From a bacterium (lineage in GTDB: Bacteria; Patescibacteriota; Saccharimonadia; Saccharimonadales; Saccharimonadaceae), in contig JAUIII010000010.1 in the NCBI GenBank assembly GCA_030431855.1, positions 1 through 32,982 of the forward strand: 32,982 nt of DNA, in the 5' to 3' direction. The notes below the pieces were generated by a model. That model was not told the origin of the DNA. It saw only the letters and a program-made list of their open reading frames with translations, and ran no database searches. How positions within the stretch are numbered: position 1 is the stretch's first letter; the number at the start of each line of letters is the position of its first letter. Below, piece by piece: positions 1 through 6,507 of the stretch. The translations under genes were made by a program, and so were the position numbers.

Positions 1-298
1 CCGAACCTACGAGCAGCAGCATAATGGTGGTAGAAACAACAGACACTTTTCCAAGGCTTCTCACGACAGTAGCGTTAAGTCCGAGCCCAATAATAAATAG
101 CAGAAGAGCGATACCAATCTCAGAAAATGTGTCAAATGTATCTTTAGCGTGCACTACGTCAAGCATGCTTGGTCCTACTAAAATACCAGTCAAGATATAG
201 CCAAGTATCAAAGGCTGGCGTAGTGCACGCATAATTAACGCAATTATCGCTGCAACAGCGATAACCAAACTAATTTGTGTGAAAACGCTCAGTTCCAT
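1..298 (-). CDS. Kef-type cation/proton antiporter, N-terminal part
   Basis: This gene starts at the ATG at 298 and runs off the left edge, so only about 99 N-terminal residues are visible. They begin MELSVFTQISLVIAVAAI and contain the segment LRQPLILGYILTGILVGP, which is typical of the monovalent cation:proton antiporter-2 (KefB/KefC-like) membrane domain. Three hydrophobic segments are visible, at about residues 5-22, 27-43 and 60-80. Members of this family exchange K+ or Na+ for protons across the cytoplasmic membrane. The C-terminal regulatory (TrkA-N/RCK) part, if present, lies outside the window, so the substrate cannot be stated. The gene is divergent from trmB with 72 bp between the starts. 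Confidence 0.8.
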   Translation of the reverse strand, partial: MELSVFTQISLVIAVAAIIALIMRALRQPLILGYILTGILVGPSMLDVVHAKDTFDTFSEIGIALLLFIIGLGLNATVVRSLGKVSVVSTTIMLLLVGS

Positions 299-357
299 GT
301 TTATTTCAAGTCGCTTATGCATCTATTATGACATATCCAGTACTAGTGGACAACTGA

Positions 358-370
358 TACACTATATATA
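358..370 (+). promoter_or_regulatory. Leaderless -10 box of trmB
   Basis: TACACT (358-363) is followed by exactly 7 nt and then the GTG start at 371. No Shine-Dalgarno sequence is present. A transcript starting about 7 nt after the -10 box would begin at the start codon. No clear -35 box is seen. Confidence 0.45.
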
Positions 371-1021
371 GTGACCGAACAATTAAACCCAGATGACTTT
401 GTGATTAGCAGAAAACGCAAAAAATATAAGTTTGCGAAATTTCATAATGCTGAAAACTGTTTTGAGTTTGATCAGTGGCAGCAGCAGGCAGTTAACGTGC
501 TGGAGCTTGGCGCGGGAACAGCAGCATTTAGCGTCGAGCTAGCAAGTCGGTACCCAGACAAGACATTCGCAGCAGTGGATGTAAAAGCGGATCGTTTGCA
601 AAAAGGCGCGTATGAAGCGCTCGAACGTGGGCTAACAAATATCTCATTCATCCGAGCAAGAGCAGACCAAATTGTCGATCTATTTCCTCCTTCGTCGCTT
701 ACGGAAGTATGGCTCACTTTTCCCGATCCGTTTCCGCGTGATAGAAGCGCGCGCCGTCGTATGACGCACGGGCTTTATTTAGAAAAGTACGCCAGCTTAC
801 TAAACAAGCGTGGCCATTTCTTTTTAAAGCACGACGACCCACGCTTCTTTGCCTGGAGCCTTGAACAATTAGTAGGCAATGGATGGCATATTCAGGAACT
901 ATCATTCGACCTTCATGAATCAGAACTATCAAGCGACTACAAAATAAAAACCACCTACGAAACACGGTGGCTAGATGAAGGATTGAAAACGAATTTTGTA
1001 AACGCAACGAAAGGAACGTAG
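371..1021 (+). CDS. trmB: tRNA (guanine-N7-)-methyltransferase TrmB
   Basis: The 216-aa protein matches TrmB, which uses SAM to methylate G46 of tRNA to m7G in the cytoplasm. The SAM-binding glycine motif is LELGAG at residues 44-49, and the acidic residue that should hold the ribose is D70 (AVDVKADRL). The family signature TFPDPFPRDRSARRR lies at about 116-130, and a late LKHDDPRFFAWSLEQL segment fits the C-terminal half. The length is normal for the family. The GTG start is chosen because a -10 box ends 7 nt upstream and there is no in-frame alternative with a ribosome binding site. The MazG-like gene follows after 3 nt, so the two are probably cotranscribed. Confidence 0.92.
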   Translation: MTEQLNPDDFVISRKRKKYKFAKFHNAENCFEFDQWQQQAVNVLELGAGTAAFSVELASRYPDKTFAAVDVKADRLQKGAYEALERGLTNISFIRARADQIVDLFPPSSLTEVWLTFPDPFPRDRSARRRMTHGLYLEKYASLLNKRGHFFLKHDDPRFFAWSLEQLVGNGWHIQELSFDLHESELSSDYKIKTTYETRWLDEGLKTNFVNATKGT

Positions 1022-1024
1022 CAC

Positions 1025-1351
1025 ATGCAACTAAACGATTATCAGAAAAAGGCACTCCGTACAGCACGCCCAAAAACCGCGAATGATGAATTGATGCACT
1101 TGCTACTAGGGCTTGTGGGTGAGTCTGGTGAAATTGCTGAAAAAGTAAAAAAAGTTATCCGCGATCAGAACAGTGATTTTTCACATCTGGATGAGCTGTT
1201 TGAGAAAGAACTCGGCGACGTGCTGTGGCATATCGCCGTACTAGCTGCTTATTTTGATATACCACTAGAAGCAATCGCTCAACAAAATATCGATAAGCTG
1301 GCGAGTCGTCAGGCACGTGGCAAAATCGGTGGCAGCGGTGACGATAGATAA
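1025..1351 (+). CDS. MazG-like nucleotide pyrophosphohydrolase
   Basis: This 108-aa protein is a single-domain MazG/all-alpha NTP pyrophosphohydrolase. The metal-binding pattern is visible as GESGE (E33, E36) and ELGD (E62, D65), within LGLVGESGEIAEKVKK and ELGDVLWHIAVLAAYF. Such enzymes split nucleoside triphosphates to the monophosphate and pyrophosphate, usually cleaning modified or surplus nucleotides from the pool. The ATG has an AAGGAA ribosome binding site and lies 3 nt after trmB, which suggests an operon. The exact substrate cannot be read from sequence. The C-terminus is basic and rich in G and R (RQARGKIGGSGDDR). Confidence 0.85.
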   Translation: MQLNDYQKKALRTARPKTANDELMHLLLGLVGESGEIAEKVKKVIRDQNSDFSHLDELFEKELGDVLWHIAVLAAYFDIPLEAIAQQNIDKLASRQARGKIGGSGDDR

Positions 1352-1372
1352 TAACGTGTAAATACTTGGACT

Positions 1373-1410
1373 CGGGAGGGAGCCCGCGCTGTTCGCGCGG
1401 GTCCCTCCCG
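1373..1410 (-). terminator. Strong G+C-rich hairpin without T-tract
   Basis: CGGGAGGG (1373-1380) plus A1381 and CCCGCGC (1383-1389) pair with GCGCGGG (1395-1401), T1402 and CCCTCCCG (1403-1410). That makes 16 bp with one bulged G and a 5-nt loop. It lies directly after the lipoprotein stop on the minus strand and after the MazG-like gene on the plus strand, so it may serve both. It has no U-run on either side, a style more typical of high-GC Actinobacteria than of the other terminators in this window, which do have T-tracts. Confidence 0.6.
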
Positions 1411-1415
1411 TTGTG

Positions 1416-1991
1416 TCACGCTGCTGTGGTCGAACCGTCCTCGACCATCATCAGGTCGAGGGGCCACCCATCTGAGTCGCCGCTGCATCCGCTGCGGTAC
1501 TCGTCGAGGTTCACGGCGACGTCCTGGATGTGCACCCAGGGGATGGTGATCGCGAGCTCGTTGTTGTACCGGCTCACGATCTCCAGGTCCGTGTAGTCCT
1601 CGTTCTCGGGGTCGTCGAGCGCGATGCCGACTGCCACGATGCAGTACTGCTCGAACCGCGCGACTGCGAACCACCCTTCGGCCATGTACTGCTCGTTCGG
1701 GACGTGCAGCTTGCTAGTTCCCCAGAACTCCTGAAGGATCAGCAGCTCGGGCGGCGTCCGGCTGGACGGCCAGTCGTTCCAGGCGTCGTAGTCACCGTCG
1801 TGAACGGTGATGTCGGGCACCAGGACGTCCAGGCTTTCGGGTTCAGCCGGGATGGTGACCTCCGTGGGGGAGGTCTCGGACGGACGGTCCAGGATGCTTG
1901 CGCACCCCGAGAGCGTCATGACGATCACCAGAGCGATCGACGTGGCGAGGGTGCCTCTGGGGCGCACCACACCCGTGACAATGCTGCGCAT
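1416..1991 (-). CDS. Lipoprotein of unknown function, probably acquired
   Basis: This is a 191-aa protein from the ATG at 1991; a GTG one codon upstream (1994) is an alternative start. The N-terminus has basic residues (MRSIVTGVVRPRG), a hydrophobic stretch (LATSIALVIVMT) and a lipobox, LSGCAS, so it should be lipid-anchored and exported. The mature part is acidic (EPESLDVLVPDITVHDGDYD, AVGIALDDPENEDYTDLEIV) and I cannot assign a family. Its DNA is visibly much richer in G+C than any neighbour, with codons such as GTC, CTC, GAC and GCG dominating. It also carries its own strong hairpin. Together this points to lateral transfer, plausibly from an actinobacterium. It sits between two ordinary genes on the opposite strand to the first. 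Confidence 0.72.
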   Translation of the reverse strand: MRSIVTGVVRPRGTLATSIALVIVMTLSGCASILDRPSETSPTEVTIPAEPESLDVLVPDITVHDGDYDAWNDWPSSRTPPELLILQEFWGTSKLHVPNEQYMAEGWFAVARFEQYCIVAVGIALDDPENEDYTDLEIVSRYNNELAITIPWVHIQDVAVNLDEYRSGCSGDSDGWPLDLMMVEDGSTTAA

Positions 1992-2032
1992 CACCCACTA
2001 CCTACTAAGTGCGTATAGGCAATGGGTGACGC
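1988..2032 (-). promoter_or_regulatory. Hairpin that would hide the lipoprotein start codon
   Basis: In the minus-strand transcript GCGTCACCCA (2032-2023) can pair with TGGGTGATGC (1997-1988), 9 of 10 positions, with a 25-nt loop. The ATG start (1991-1989) lies in the 3' arm. This may control translation or may be incidental. Confidence 0.35.
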
Positions 2033-2043
2033 ACAGTTAATAT

Positions 2044-2049
2044 ATTATA
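2044..2049 (-). promoter_or_regulatory. Possible -10 box for the lipoprotein gene
   Basis: A consensus TATAAT on the minus strand lies in the A+T-rich stretch just outside the G+C-rich segment, 52 nt before the ATG at 1991. No good -35 is seen. If used, native-type promoter DNA would be driving the acquired gene. Confidence 0.35.
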
Positions 2050-2061
2050 ACACGTTTTTAA

Positions 2062-3300
2062 CTATAATGCTAGTCTAGATCGTATCCAACCATCAATCGA
2101 ACCGGCGCCCATGCATACAACCAGGTGTCCTTCACTACGATGACGCTGAATATCATCCCATAGCATATCGTCGAGATTGCTGAAATGGACACGGTCTTTG
2201 TGTGTAAGCTTTTCAGTGAGCTGCTGCGGCGTCAACACCTCAAGTTCTGAGTTCTCACGACTAAGGTAGGTAGGGAGCCAATACACCGCCTCTGCTACAT
2301 CCATACAATCAGTATATAAATCACGCACTTCGTGCTGTCGTACGTTCTGATGAGGCTGATATACTAGCACAACGTGGCTCGAAATCTCACCTGCCATTTG
2401 CAATGTTGCGGCGATTTCAGCGGGATGATGACCATAATCGCTGTATAGATTATCGGCAAGTTTTTCAAACCGACGATTTGTACCAGGGAAGGTAGCGAGT
2501 GCTGTGATAGGGTGGGTAAGGTTCAGATATTCACATGTCTTTACTACCAACGTTGCATTGCGGCGGGTATGTTCTCCGGCAAGAGATACATCGATGACCT
2601 CGTTATCCTCTAGTTGCCAGGTCGACCCTTCGGCTATGTTAGCGATATCACGTTTCCAGCCAATAGTGTGAGCTGACTGCCGAGTAAACTCATGAAATGC
2701 ACCACGGTACTCGGCTTCACTCTCATACGTATCCGGGTGGTCATACCCAAGACTCGTGATGATAGAAAGATGTGGGTGAAATTGCAGCATGTTTCGGTCG
2801 AACTCGTCGCATTCGTACACGAAATACTCAGCCGCAGGGTCGAATTTCCCACTTGGCCCAAAGCCAATGGTCGTACCGACTTGGTAACTGATGGGTACGC
2901 CAAGCTGCTGTAGTGTCCATATCAACATTCCGGTCGTCGATGTTTTGCCATGAGTACCGCTCACTGCAATCAGCTTCAGTGTATGTTCATCAATGATGTG
3001 TTGCAGTAAGGCATCGCGTTTTGACACGCGAATACCGAGCTGTCTTGCCACCAGCAGTTCAGGGTGATCGTCTGGCAGGGCAGCGGTGTATACAAGCCAA
3101 TCAATCGGCTGGGCGTCATGCTGTTGTTGTAGCCACGAACCATCTTGGTCTGTGTGCACGTCTATGCCACGCTCGCCTAGCTGAGTAGTCATTAGGTTAG
3201 GGGTGGGTTCACTGCCAAGCACGTCATAGCCTGCATCCTGGCAGATTTCAGCAAGTGGCCCTAATGCGACGCCGCCCAACCCAGAGAAATAAATTCGCAT
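2062..3300 (-). CDS. murC: UDP-N-acetylmuramate--L-alanine ligase type Mur ligase
   Basis: The 412-aa protein has the three-domain layout of a Mur ligase. The N-terminal Rossmann part is MRIYFSGLGGVALGPLAE, the ATP-binding loop SGTHGKTST lies at about residues 114-122, and the C-terminal domain carries FPGTNRRFEKL and SDYGHHPAEIAATL, equivalents of the MurC FPGvkRRFE and DYAHHPTEI motifs. MurC adds L-alanine to UDP-MurNAc in the cytoplasm as the first peptide step of peptidoglycan synthesis. The recycling ligase Mpl is a close relative and cannot be fully excluded. I use the ATG at 3300, not an upstream in-frame codon, because a TATACT box ends 6 nt before it. The protein is somewhat shorter than typical MurC (about 450-480 aa). 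Confidence 0.8.
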   Translation of the reverse strand: MRIYFSGLGGVALGPLAEICQDAGYDVLGSEPTPNLMTTQLGERGIDVHTDQDGSWLQQQHDAQPIDWLVYTAALPDDHPELLVARQLGIRVSKRDALLQHIIDEHTLKLIAVSGTHGKTSTTGMLIWTLQQLGVPISYQVGTTIGFGPSGKFDPAAEYFVYECDEFDRNMLQFHPHLSIITSLGYDHPDTYESEAEYRGAFHEFTRQSAHTIGWKRDIANIAEGSTWQLEDNEVIDVSLAGEHTRRNATLVVKTCEYLNLTHPITALATFPGTNRRFEKLADNLYSDYGHHPAEIAATLQMAGEISSHVVLVYQPHQNVRQHEVRDLYTDCMDVAEAVYWLPTYLSRENSELEVLTPQQLTEKLTHKDRVHFSNLDDMLWDDIQRHRSEGHLVVCMGAGSIDGWIRSRLAL

Positions 3301-3306
3301 GTCTGT

Positions 3307-3314
3307 AGTATAAT
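3307..3314. promoter_or_regulatory. Overlapping divergent -10 boxes (murC / MFS)
   Basis: AGTATAAT reads as TATAAT (3309-3314) on the plus strand and as TATACT (3312-3307) on the minus strand. On the minus strand it ends 6 nt before the murC ATG, giving a leaderless mRNA. On the plus strand it lies 44 nt before the transporter ATG. Confidence 0.5.
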
Positions 3315-3358
3315 GAAAACACACCGAAATAACCAAATAAACACCAGTTCGAAACTAC

Positions 3359-4579
3359 ATGATTCAAGCGCTCATTCATCGCCTATTCGCGCGGCGCCAT
3401 TTCTGGCGCCATGCTACGTTTGGCGAGGTTGCCGAGCTGTATGCGTCACGCATGATGCGCATATTCGCGCTTCGTATTGTCACAGTATTCACGTCTATTT
3501 ATCTTCTACAGCTTGGCTTCCCACTACTCTTCATTGCATTATTTTGGCTCGGATTCTACGTTATGAGAATCGTATTTTCTTGGCCGTCGGCACTGATGGT
3601 CGCTCGACTTGGTCCGAAGCATGCCACGCTGATTAGTAATGTTGTTTCGGCTGCCGCCATGGCACTACTGCCACTATCAGCACATCCGCGTATTGGTTTA
3701 CTCGCGCTTATCGCATGGGCGGCACTACACGCGTATTCTGGCGTAATGAATGACATTGCCTATTTGGTGGACTTTTCAAAAGTAAAACACGCCGCGCACG
3801 CTGGCAAAGAACTTGGCTTCATGAATATTATCGAAAAGGTAGCTACCGGGCTCAGCCCTTTCCTTGGCGGTGCCATAGCGTTTCTACTTGGCCCGCAAGC
3901 AATCATGGTACTGTCTGCTGTACTGTTTCTACTTTCAGCCATGCCGCTGCTTGCTACCGCCGAGCCGACAGAAACTCATATCAAACTGCGCTTCCGTGGT
4001 TTTCCGTGGCGCACTACCTGGCGCTCTTTGGTCGCTCAGGGCGGTGTTGGTATTGATATTTTCACCACTACGACCGTATGGTCAATCTTCTTAGCACTCG
4101 TCGTATTTGGCTTTAGCAGCAACCGCGTGTATGCCGAGATAGGTCTCGTAACATCTATCACGCTGTTTGTAACCATCATTATCTCTTACAGCTTTGGCAG
4201 ACTTATCGATGGTCAAAAGGGCGGCACGCTGCTTCGGGTGGGAACACTGTTAAATAGTTTGGTGCATGTGCTGCGTGTTTTTGTGCGCACACCACTAGAG
4301 GTAGTTGCTACCAATATCGCCAATGAATTTTCTACCGCTGGCTATAATATGCCGTTCCTACGCGGCATGTTCGACACGGCCGACTACAGTGGTAGGCGCA
4401 TAGAGTATATGTTTTTTATGGAGGTAGCCATGAATATTGGGGGACTGGTCGCCTCATCAATACTAGCTATCCTGCTGCTATGGATCTCGCCAGTCGAAAG
4501 TTTGCAAGCATTTTTCGTGGTAGGCGCCATACTAACGCTACTCATCGCTACCCCTCGGTTTGCGCTATATAAGAAATAA
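3359..4579 (+). CDS. Major facilitator superfamily transporter
   Basis: A 406-aa polytopic membrane protein with about 10-12 hydrophobic segments and the size of an MFS carrier. The cytoplasmic loop after the first helices reads SWPSALMVARLGPKHATLISN, in the place of the MFS motif-A loop (GxLaDrxGrk), though the match is loose. A second-half equivalent is GRLIDGQKGGTLLRVG. The N-terminus is basic (RLFARRHFWRHA). Such carriers move small solutes across the cytoplasmic membrane, but neither substrate nor direction can be told from the sequence. The gene is divergent from murC and is followed after 33 bp by another membrane protein with its own -10 box. Confidence 0.72.
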   Translation: MIQALIHRLFARRHFWRHATFGEVAELYASRMMRIFALRIVTVFTSIYLLQLGFPLLFIALFWLGFYVMRIVFSWPSALMVARLGPKHATLISNVVSAAAMALLPLSAHPRIGLLALIAWAALHAYSGVMNDIAYLVDFSKVKHAAHAGKELGFMNIIEKVATGLSPFLGGAIAFLLGPQAIMVLSAVLFLLSAMPLLATAEPTETHIKLRFRGFPWRTTWRSLVAQGGVGIDIFTTTTVWSIFLALVVFGFSSNRVYAEIGLVTSITLFVTIIISYSFGRLIDGQKGGTLLRVGTLLNSLVHVLRVFVRTPLEVVATNIANEFSTAGYNMPFLRGMFDTADYSGRRIEYMFFMEVAMNIGGLVASSILAILLLWISPVESLQAFFVVGAILTLLIATPRFALYKK

Positions 4580-4589
4580 CCAGCCGTGC

Positions 4590-4595
4590 TATACT
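4590..4595 (+). promoter_or_regulatory. -10 box (TATACT) for the gene at 4613
   Basis: TATACT lies 17 nt before the GTG at 4613, which would leave a leader of about 10 nt with no Shine-Dalgarno sequence. No clear -35 is visible. Confidence 0.35.
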
Positions 4596-4612
4596 AAACA
4601 CTAGTAGCATAG

Positions 4613-5263
4613 GTGGGATTTCTAAATTTTGTGGCAGACAAACGAAGAGTAAAAAAGAGTATAAAACAACTGCAGCGTGTAAAAACCTGGCAATTGCTGC
4701 TGCTGTTAATTTTCTCCGTACTACTAACGGCCACATTCCTGCGCCTAAATAACATTGGTATGATTGAACGCCGTACGGCCGTGCTGAATTCGGACAAGCG
4801 GGGAATCGATCGCATCACAGAAGAGCGACTGTTTGATTTGCAGCGATACAGCGCCGCCCATATGAACGCGGATAGTGGAGTATTCTACCTGGAAGCCGCG
4901 TATCAACGCGACGTAAAGAAGGCGAGCGAGAAGCGTGACTCCCAGGCAAGCACTGAGGCCGATCGCGCCAAGGCAGACGCCATATGTAAAGCACGGTATC
5001 CAGGCGGCTGGTCGCTTGCATACGTATATTGCTTTACCGACCAGCTTGCTGCTGCCGTAAAAAAGCGCGGAGGTACCTATGACGCCACGAAACTACCAAG
5101 CCCAGAACTGTATCGTCATGAATTTTCTAGCCCTTTGTGGTCGCCGGATTTTGCCGGCTTTTCCTTCCTGGTAAGCGTGCTCATAACAGTAGTGATTCTG
5201 CTTCGGTTTGTCAGCTTAGGCTTACTGCGTCTGATGCTCCGTAGACACTACAAATCAATTTAA
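4613..5263 (+). CDS. Bitopic membrane protein of unknown function
   Basis: I do not recognise this 216-aa protein. It has a basic N-terminus (ADKRRVKKSIKQLQRVKTW), a membrane helix at about 24-42 (LLLLLIFSVLLTATFL), a polar middle region of about 130 residues, and a second helix at about 180-205 (FLVSVLITVVILLRFVSLGLL) before a short basic tail (RRHYKSI). The middle region, probably outside the cell, holds two cysteines, in AICKARYPGG and VYCFTDQL, that could form a disulfide. It has no known catalytic motif. GTG at 4613 or GTG at 4631 could be the start; neither has a ribosome binding site. The next gene has its own strong promoter beginning just past the stop. Confidence 0.55.
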   Translation: MGFLNFVADKRRVKKSIKQLQRVKTWQLLLLLIFSVLLTATFLRLNNIGMIERRTAVLNSDKRGIDRITEERLFDLQRYSAAHMNADSGVFYLEAAYQRDVKKASEKRDSQASTEADRAKADAICKARYPGGWSLAYVYCFTDQLAAAVKKRGGTYDATKLPSPELYRHEFSSPLWSPDFAGFSFLVSVLITVVILLRFVSLGLLRLMLRRHYKSI

Positions 5264-5266
5264 GTG

Positions 5267-5295
5267 TTGACAGGGGCGACCAGAGGCGGTAATCT
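5267..5295 (+). promoter_or_regulatory. Consensus promoter of the 68-aa gene
   Basis: TTGACA (5267-5272), a 17-bp spacer and TAATCT (5290-5295) make a near-ideal vegetative promoter. The predicted start of transcription near 5302 leaves a leader of about 28 nt containing AGGAGG at 5315-5320. Confidence 0.8.
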
Positions 5296-5329
5296 AACAG
5301 ATGTAACCAGTAATAGGAGGTATAACCAC

Positions 5330-5536
5330 ATGGCTTACAGTCACACAAACTCGAAGGGTGTTACGTACTACCTGCACAAAACAGAAGTCACACTACGTGG
5401 CGGCAAACCACAAACTATCTACTTCTTTGCACGTGTAGAGAAGAACGACAAGGGTACTCCTTGTGACCTACCAGCAGACCGCGTGGTAAAAGAAAACCAA
5501 CGCAACGGTTTCTTGGTTGTTTCAAAGAAAAAATAG
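5330..5536 (+). CDS. Small basic conserved-looking protein (68 aa)
   Basis: The ATG at 5330 has a perfect AGGAGG Shine-Dalgarno 9 nt upstream, so it is preferred to an in-frame GTG at 5264 that lies in the promoter. The 68-aa product starts MAYSHTNSKGVTYYLHKTEV and continues LRGGKPQTIYFFARVEK, ending NGFLVVSKKK. It has no membrane segment and no cysteine motif except one Cys (GTPCDLP). The alternating pattern suggests a small beta-rich fold. I recall similar short proteins in Patescibacteria but cannot name a function. A strong promoter, strong ribosome binding site and strong terminator give a one-gene unit that is probably highly expressed. Confidence 0.75.
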   Translation: MAYSHTNSKGVTYYLHKTEVTLRGGKPQTIYFFARVEKNDKGTPCDLPADRVVKENQRNGFLVVSKKK

Positions 5537-5554
5537 TTTTATTTGAACAATTCT

Positions 5555-5587
5555 ATCAGGTCGTGCCTCGAGCGCGGCCTGATTTTT
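5555..5587 (+). terminator. Intrinsic terminator of the 68-aa gene
   Basis: ATCAGGTCGTG (5555-5565) pairs with CGCGGCCTGAT (5573-5583), 11 bp with two G-T pairs and a 7-nt loop, followed by a T-run. Confidence 0.88.
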
Positions 5588-5661
5588 ATGGGTAAGTGTT
5601 GTAGAACCTATAACGACCCTTGCACCATAAGCGGGTTTAATGCTACGCTAAGAGTACAAAC

Positions 5662-5721
5662 AAACAGGTGCCAAAAATGTCCCCAGTATGGTCCTGTTTA
5701 TGGCCCGCTGGGGGCTTTTTT
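5662..5721 (+). terminator. Terminator hairpin with interlocking alternative stem
   Basis: GTCCCCAG (5679-5686) pairs with CTGGGGGC (5708-5715) and is followed by TTTTTT, a good intrinsic terminator. A second helix, AAACAGG (5662-5668) with CCTGTTT (5693-5699), cannot form with it without a pseudoknot. No gene needing a terminator lies between here and the previous terminator at 5587, so a short transcript covering about 5590-5720 may exist. Apart from this structure I see no gene in 5588-5740. Confidence 0.55.
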
Positions 5722-5740
5722 GTTTCCGTTTACTAGCTGC

Positions 5741-5753
5741 TATACTGAGAGTA
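5741..5753 (+). promoter_or_regulatory. Leaderless -10 box of the ABC exporter
   Basis: TATACT (5741-5746) is followed by 7 nt and then the ATG at 5754, directly after the terminator. Confidence 0.55.
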
Positions 5754-6506
5754 ATGAGGATGGTAGTAGCGAAAGAACTTGTAAAAACATATGATGGCAT
5801 CAATGTTGTCGACCACATAAGCTTTGAAGTGAAGAAGGGCGAGATTTTCGGTATTTTAGGGCCAAATGGCGCCGGAAAAACCACTACGCTTGAAATGCTA
5901 GAAACACTGCGCCCAATCGATGGCGGCAGTGCCACAATCGACGGAGTAGATGTTACCAAAAAGCCCGATGTGATTAAACGAATCATTGGCGTACAACCAC
6001 AAAGCCCAGCATTTCAGGATAAAACAAAACTCCGTGAAGTTATAGAACTATTCGCGGCCGCGTATGGCGAAAAGGTTGATCCATACGAATTTCTGCGTGA
6101 TGTTGAGCTAGAAGACAAGGCCAATAGCTATGTCGAGCAACTATCGGGTGGCCAAAAACAGCGGCTGAGTATCACGACAGCACTAGTGCATGGCCCAAAG
6201 GTATTCTTTTTAGACGAGCCAACGACAGGTCTTGACCCCCAAGCGAGGCGTAATCTATGGGATTTAATTGAAAAAATTCGTGACAAAGGCGTCAGCGTAA
6301 TTCTGACGACGCACTATATGGATGAAGCCGAGATACTGTGTGACCGGATTGCGATTATGGACAAAGGTAAAATCATCGCGCTCGATACACCGAAAAATCT
6401 GATAAAAGCACTGCTCAAGCGTGGCTTTACCAAAAAGCGCGAAGTCGAACAAGCAAATCTCGAAGATGTCTTTATTGACCTAACAGGAAAGGCGCTGAGA
6501 GATTAG
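5754..6506 (+). CDS. ABC transporter ATP-binding protein (exporter type)
   Basis: A 250-aa ATPase with every ABC motif in order: Walker A GPNGAGKTT (about 36-44), Q-loop VQPQSPAF, signature LSGGQKQRLS, Walker B VFFLDEPTTGLD and H-loop TTHYMDEAE. The C-terminal RGFTKKREVEQANLEDVFIDLTGKALRD matches the LEDVFL-TGxxLRD tail of the CcmA/DrrA group, which powers ABC-2 export of lipids, drugs or polysaccharides. The ATG at 5754 is chosen from the -10 spacing; ATG 5760 is two codons on, and longer forms would start inside the terminator. The permease gene starts 1 nt after the stop, so the two form one exporter. The substrate is unknown. Confidence 0.93.
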   Translation: MRMVVAKELVKTYDGINVVDHISFEVKKGEIFGILGPNGAGKTTTLEMLETLRPIDGGSATIDGVDVTKKPDVIKRIIGVQPQSPAFQDKTKLREVIELFAAAYGEKVDPYEFLRDVELEDKANSYVEQLSGGQKQRLSITTALVHGPKVFFLDEPTTGLDPQARRNLWDLIEKIRDKGVSVILTTHYMDEAEILCDRIAIMDKGKIIALDTPKNLIKALLKRGFTKKREVEQANLEDVFIDLTGKALRD

Positions 6507-6507
6507 C

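Noticed and set aside
1309-1674. Arginine-rich minus-strand frame in the high-GC region
   Set aside because: It is a composition artefact in another frame of the lipoprotein DNA and runs through the terminal hairpin into the MazG-like gene.
1530-2018. Long plus-strand frame opposite the lipoprotein
   Set aside because: High-GC DNA gives open antisense frames by chance. The lipobox and signal peptide support only the minus-strand reading.
3301-3336. Twelve-residue N-terminal extension of MurC
   Set aside because: The extension would start upstream of the -10 box and breaks the normal MurC beginning (MRIYFSGLGG).
5590-5794. Cysteine-rich frame through the intergenic hairpins (starts MGKCCRTYNDPC)
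   Set aside because: It has no ribosome binding site, runs through the terminator and overlaps the ABC gene start; the cysteines are probably chance.
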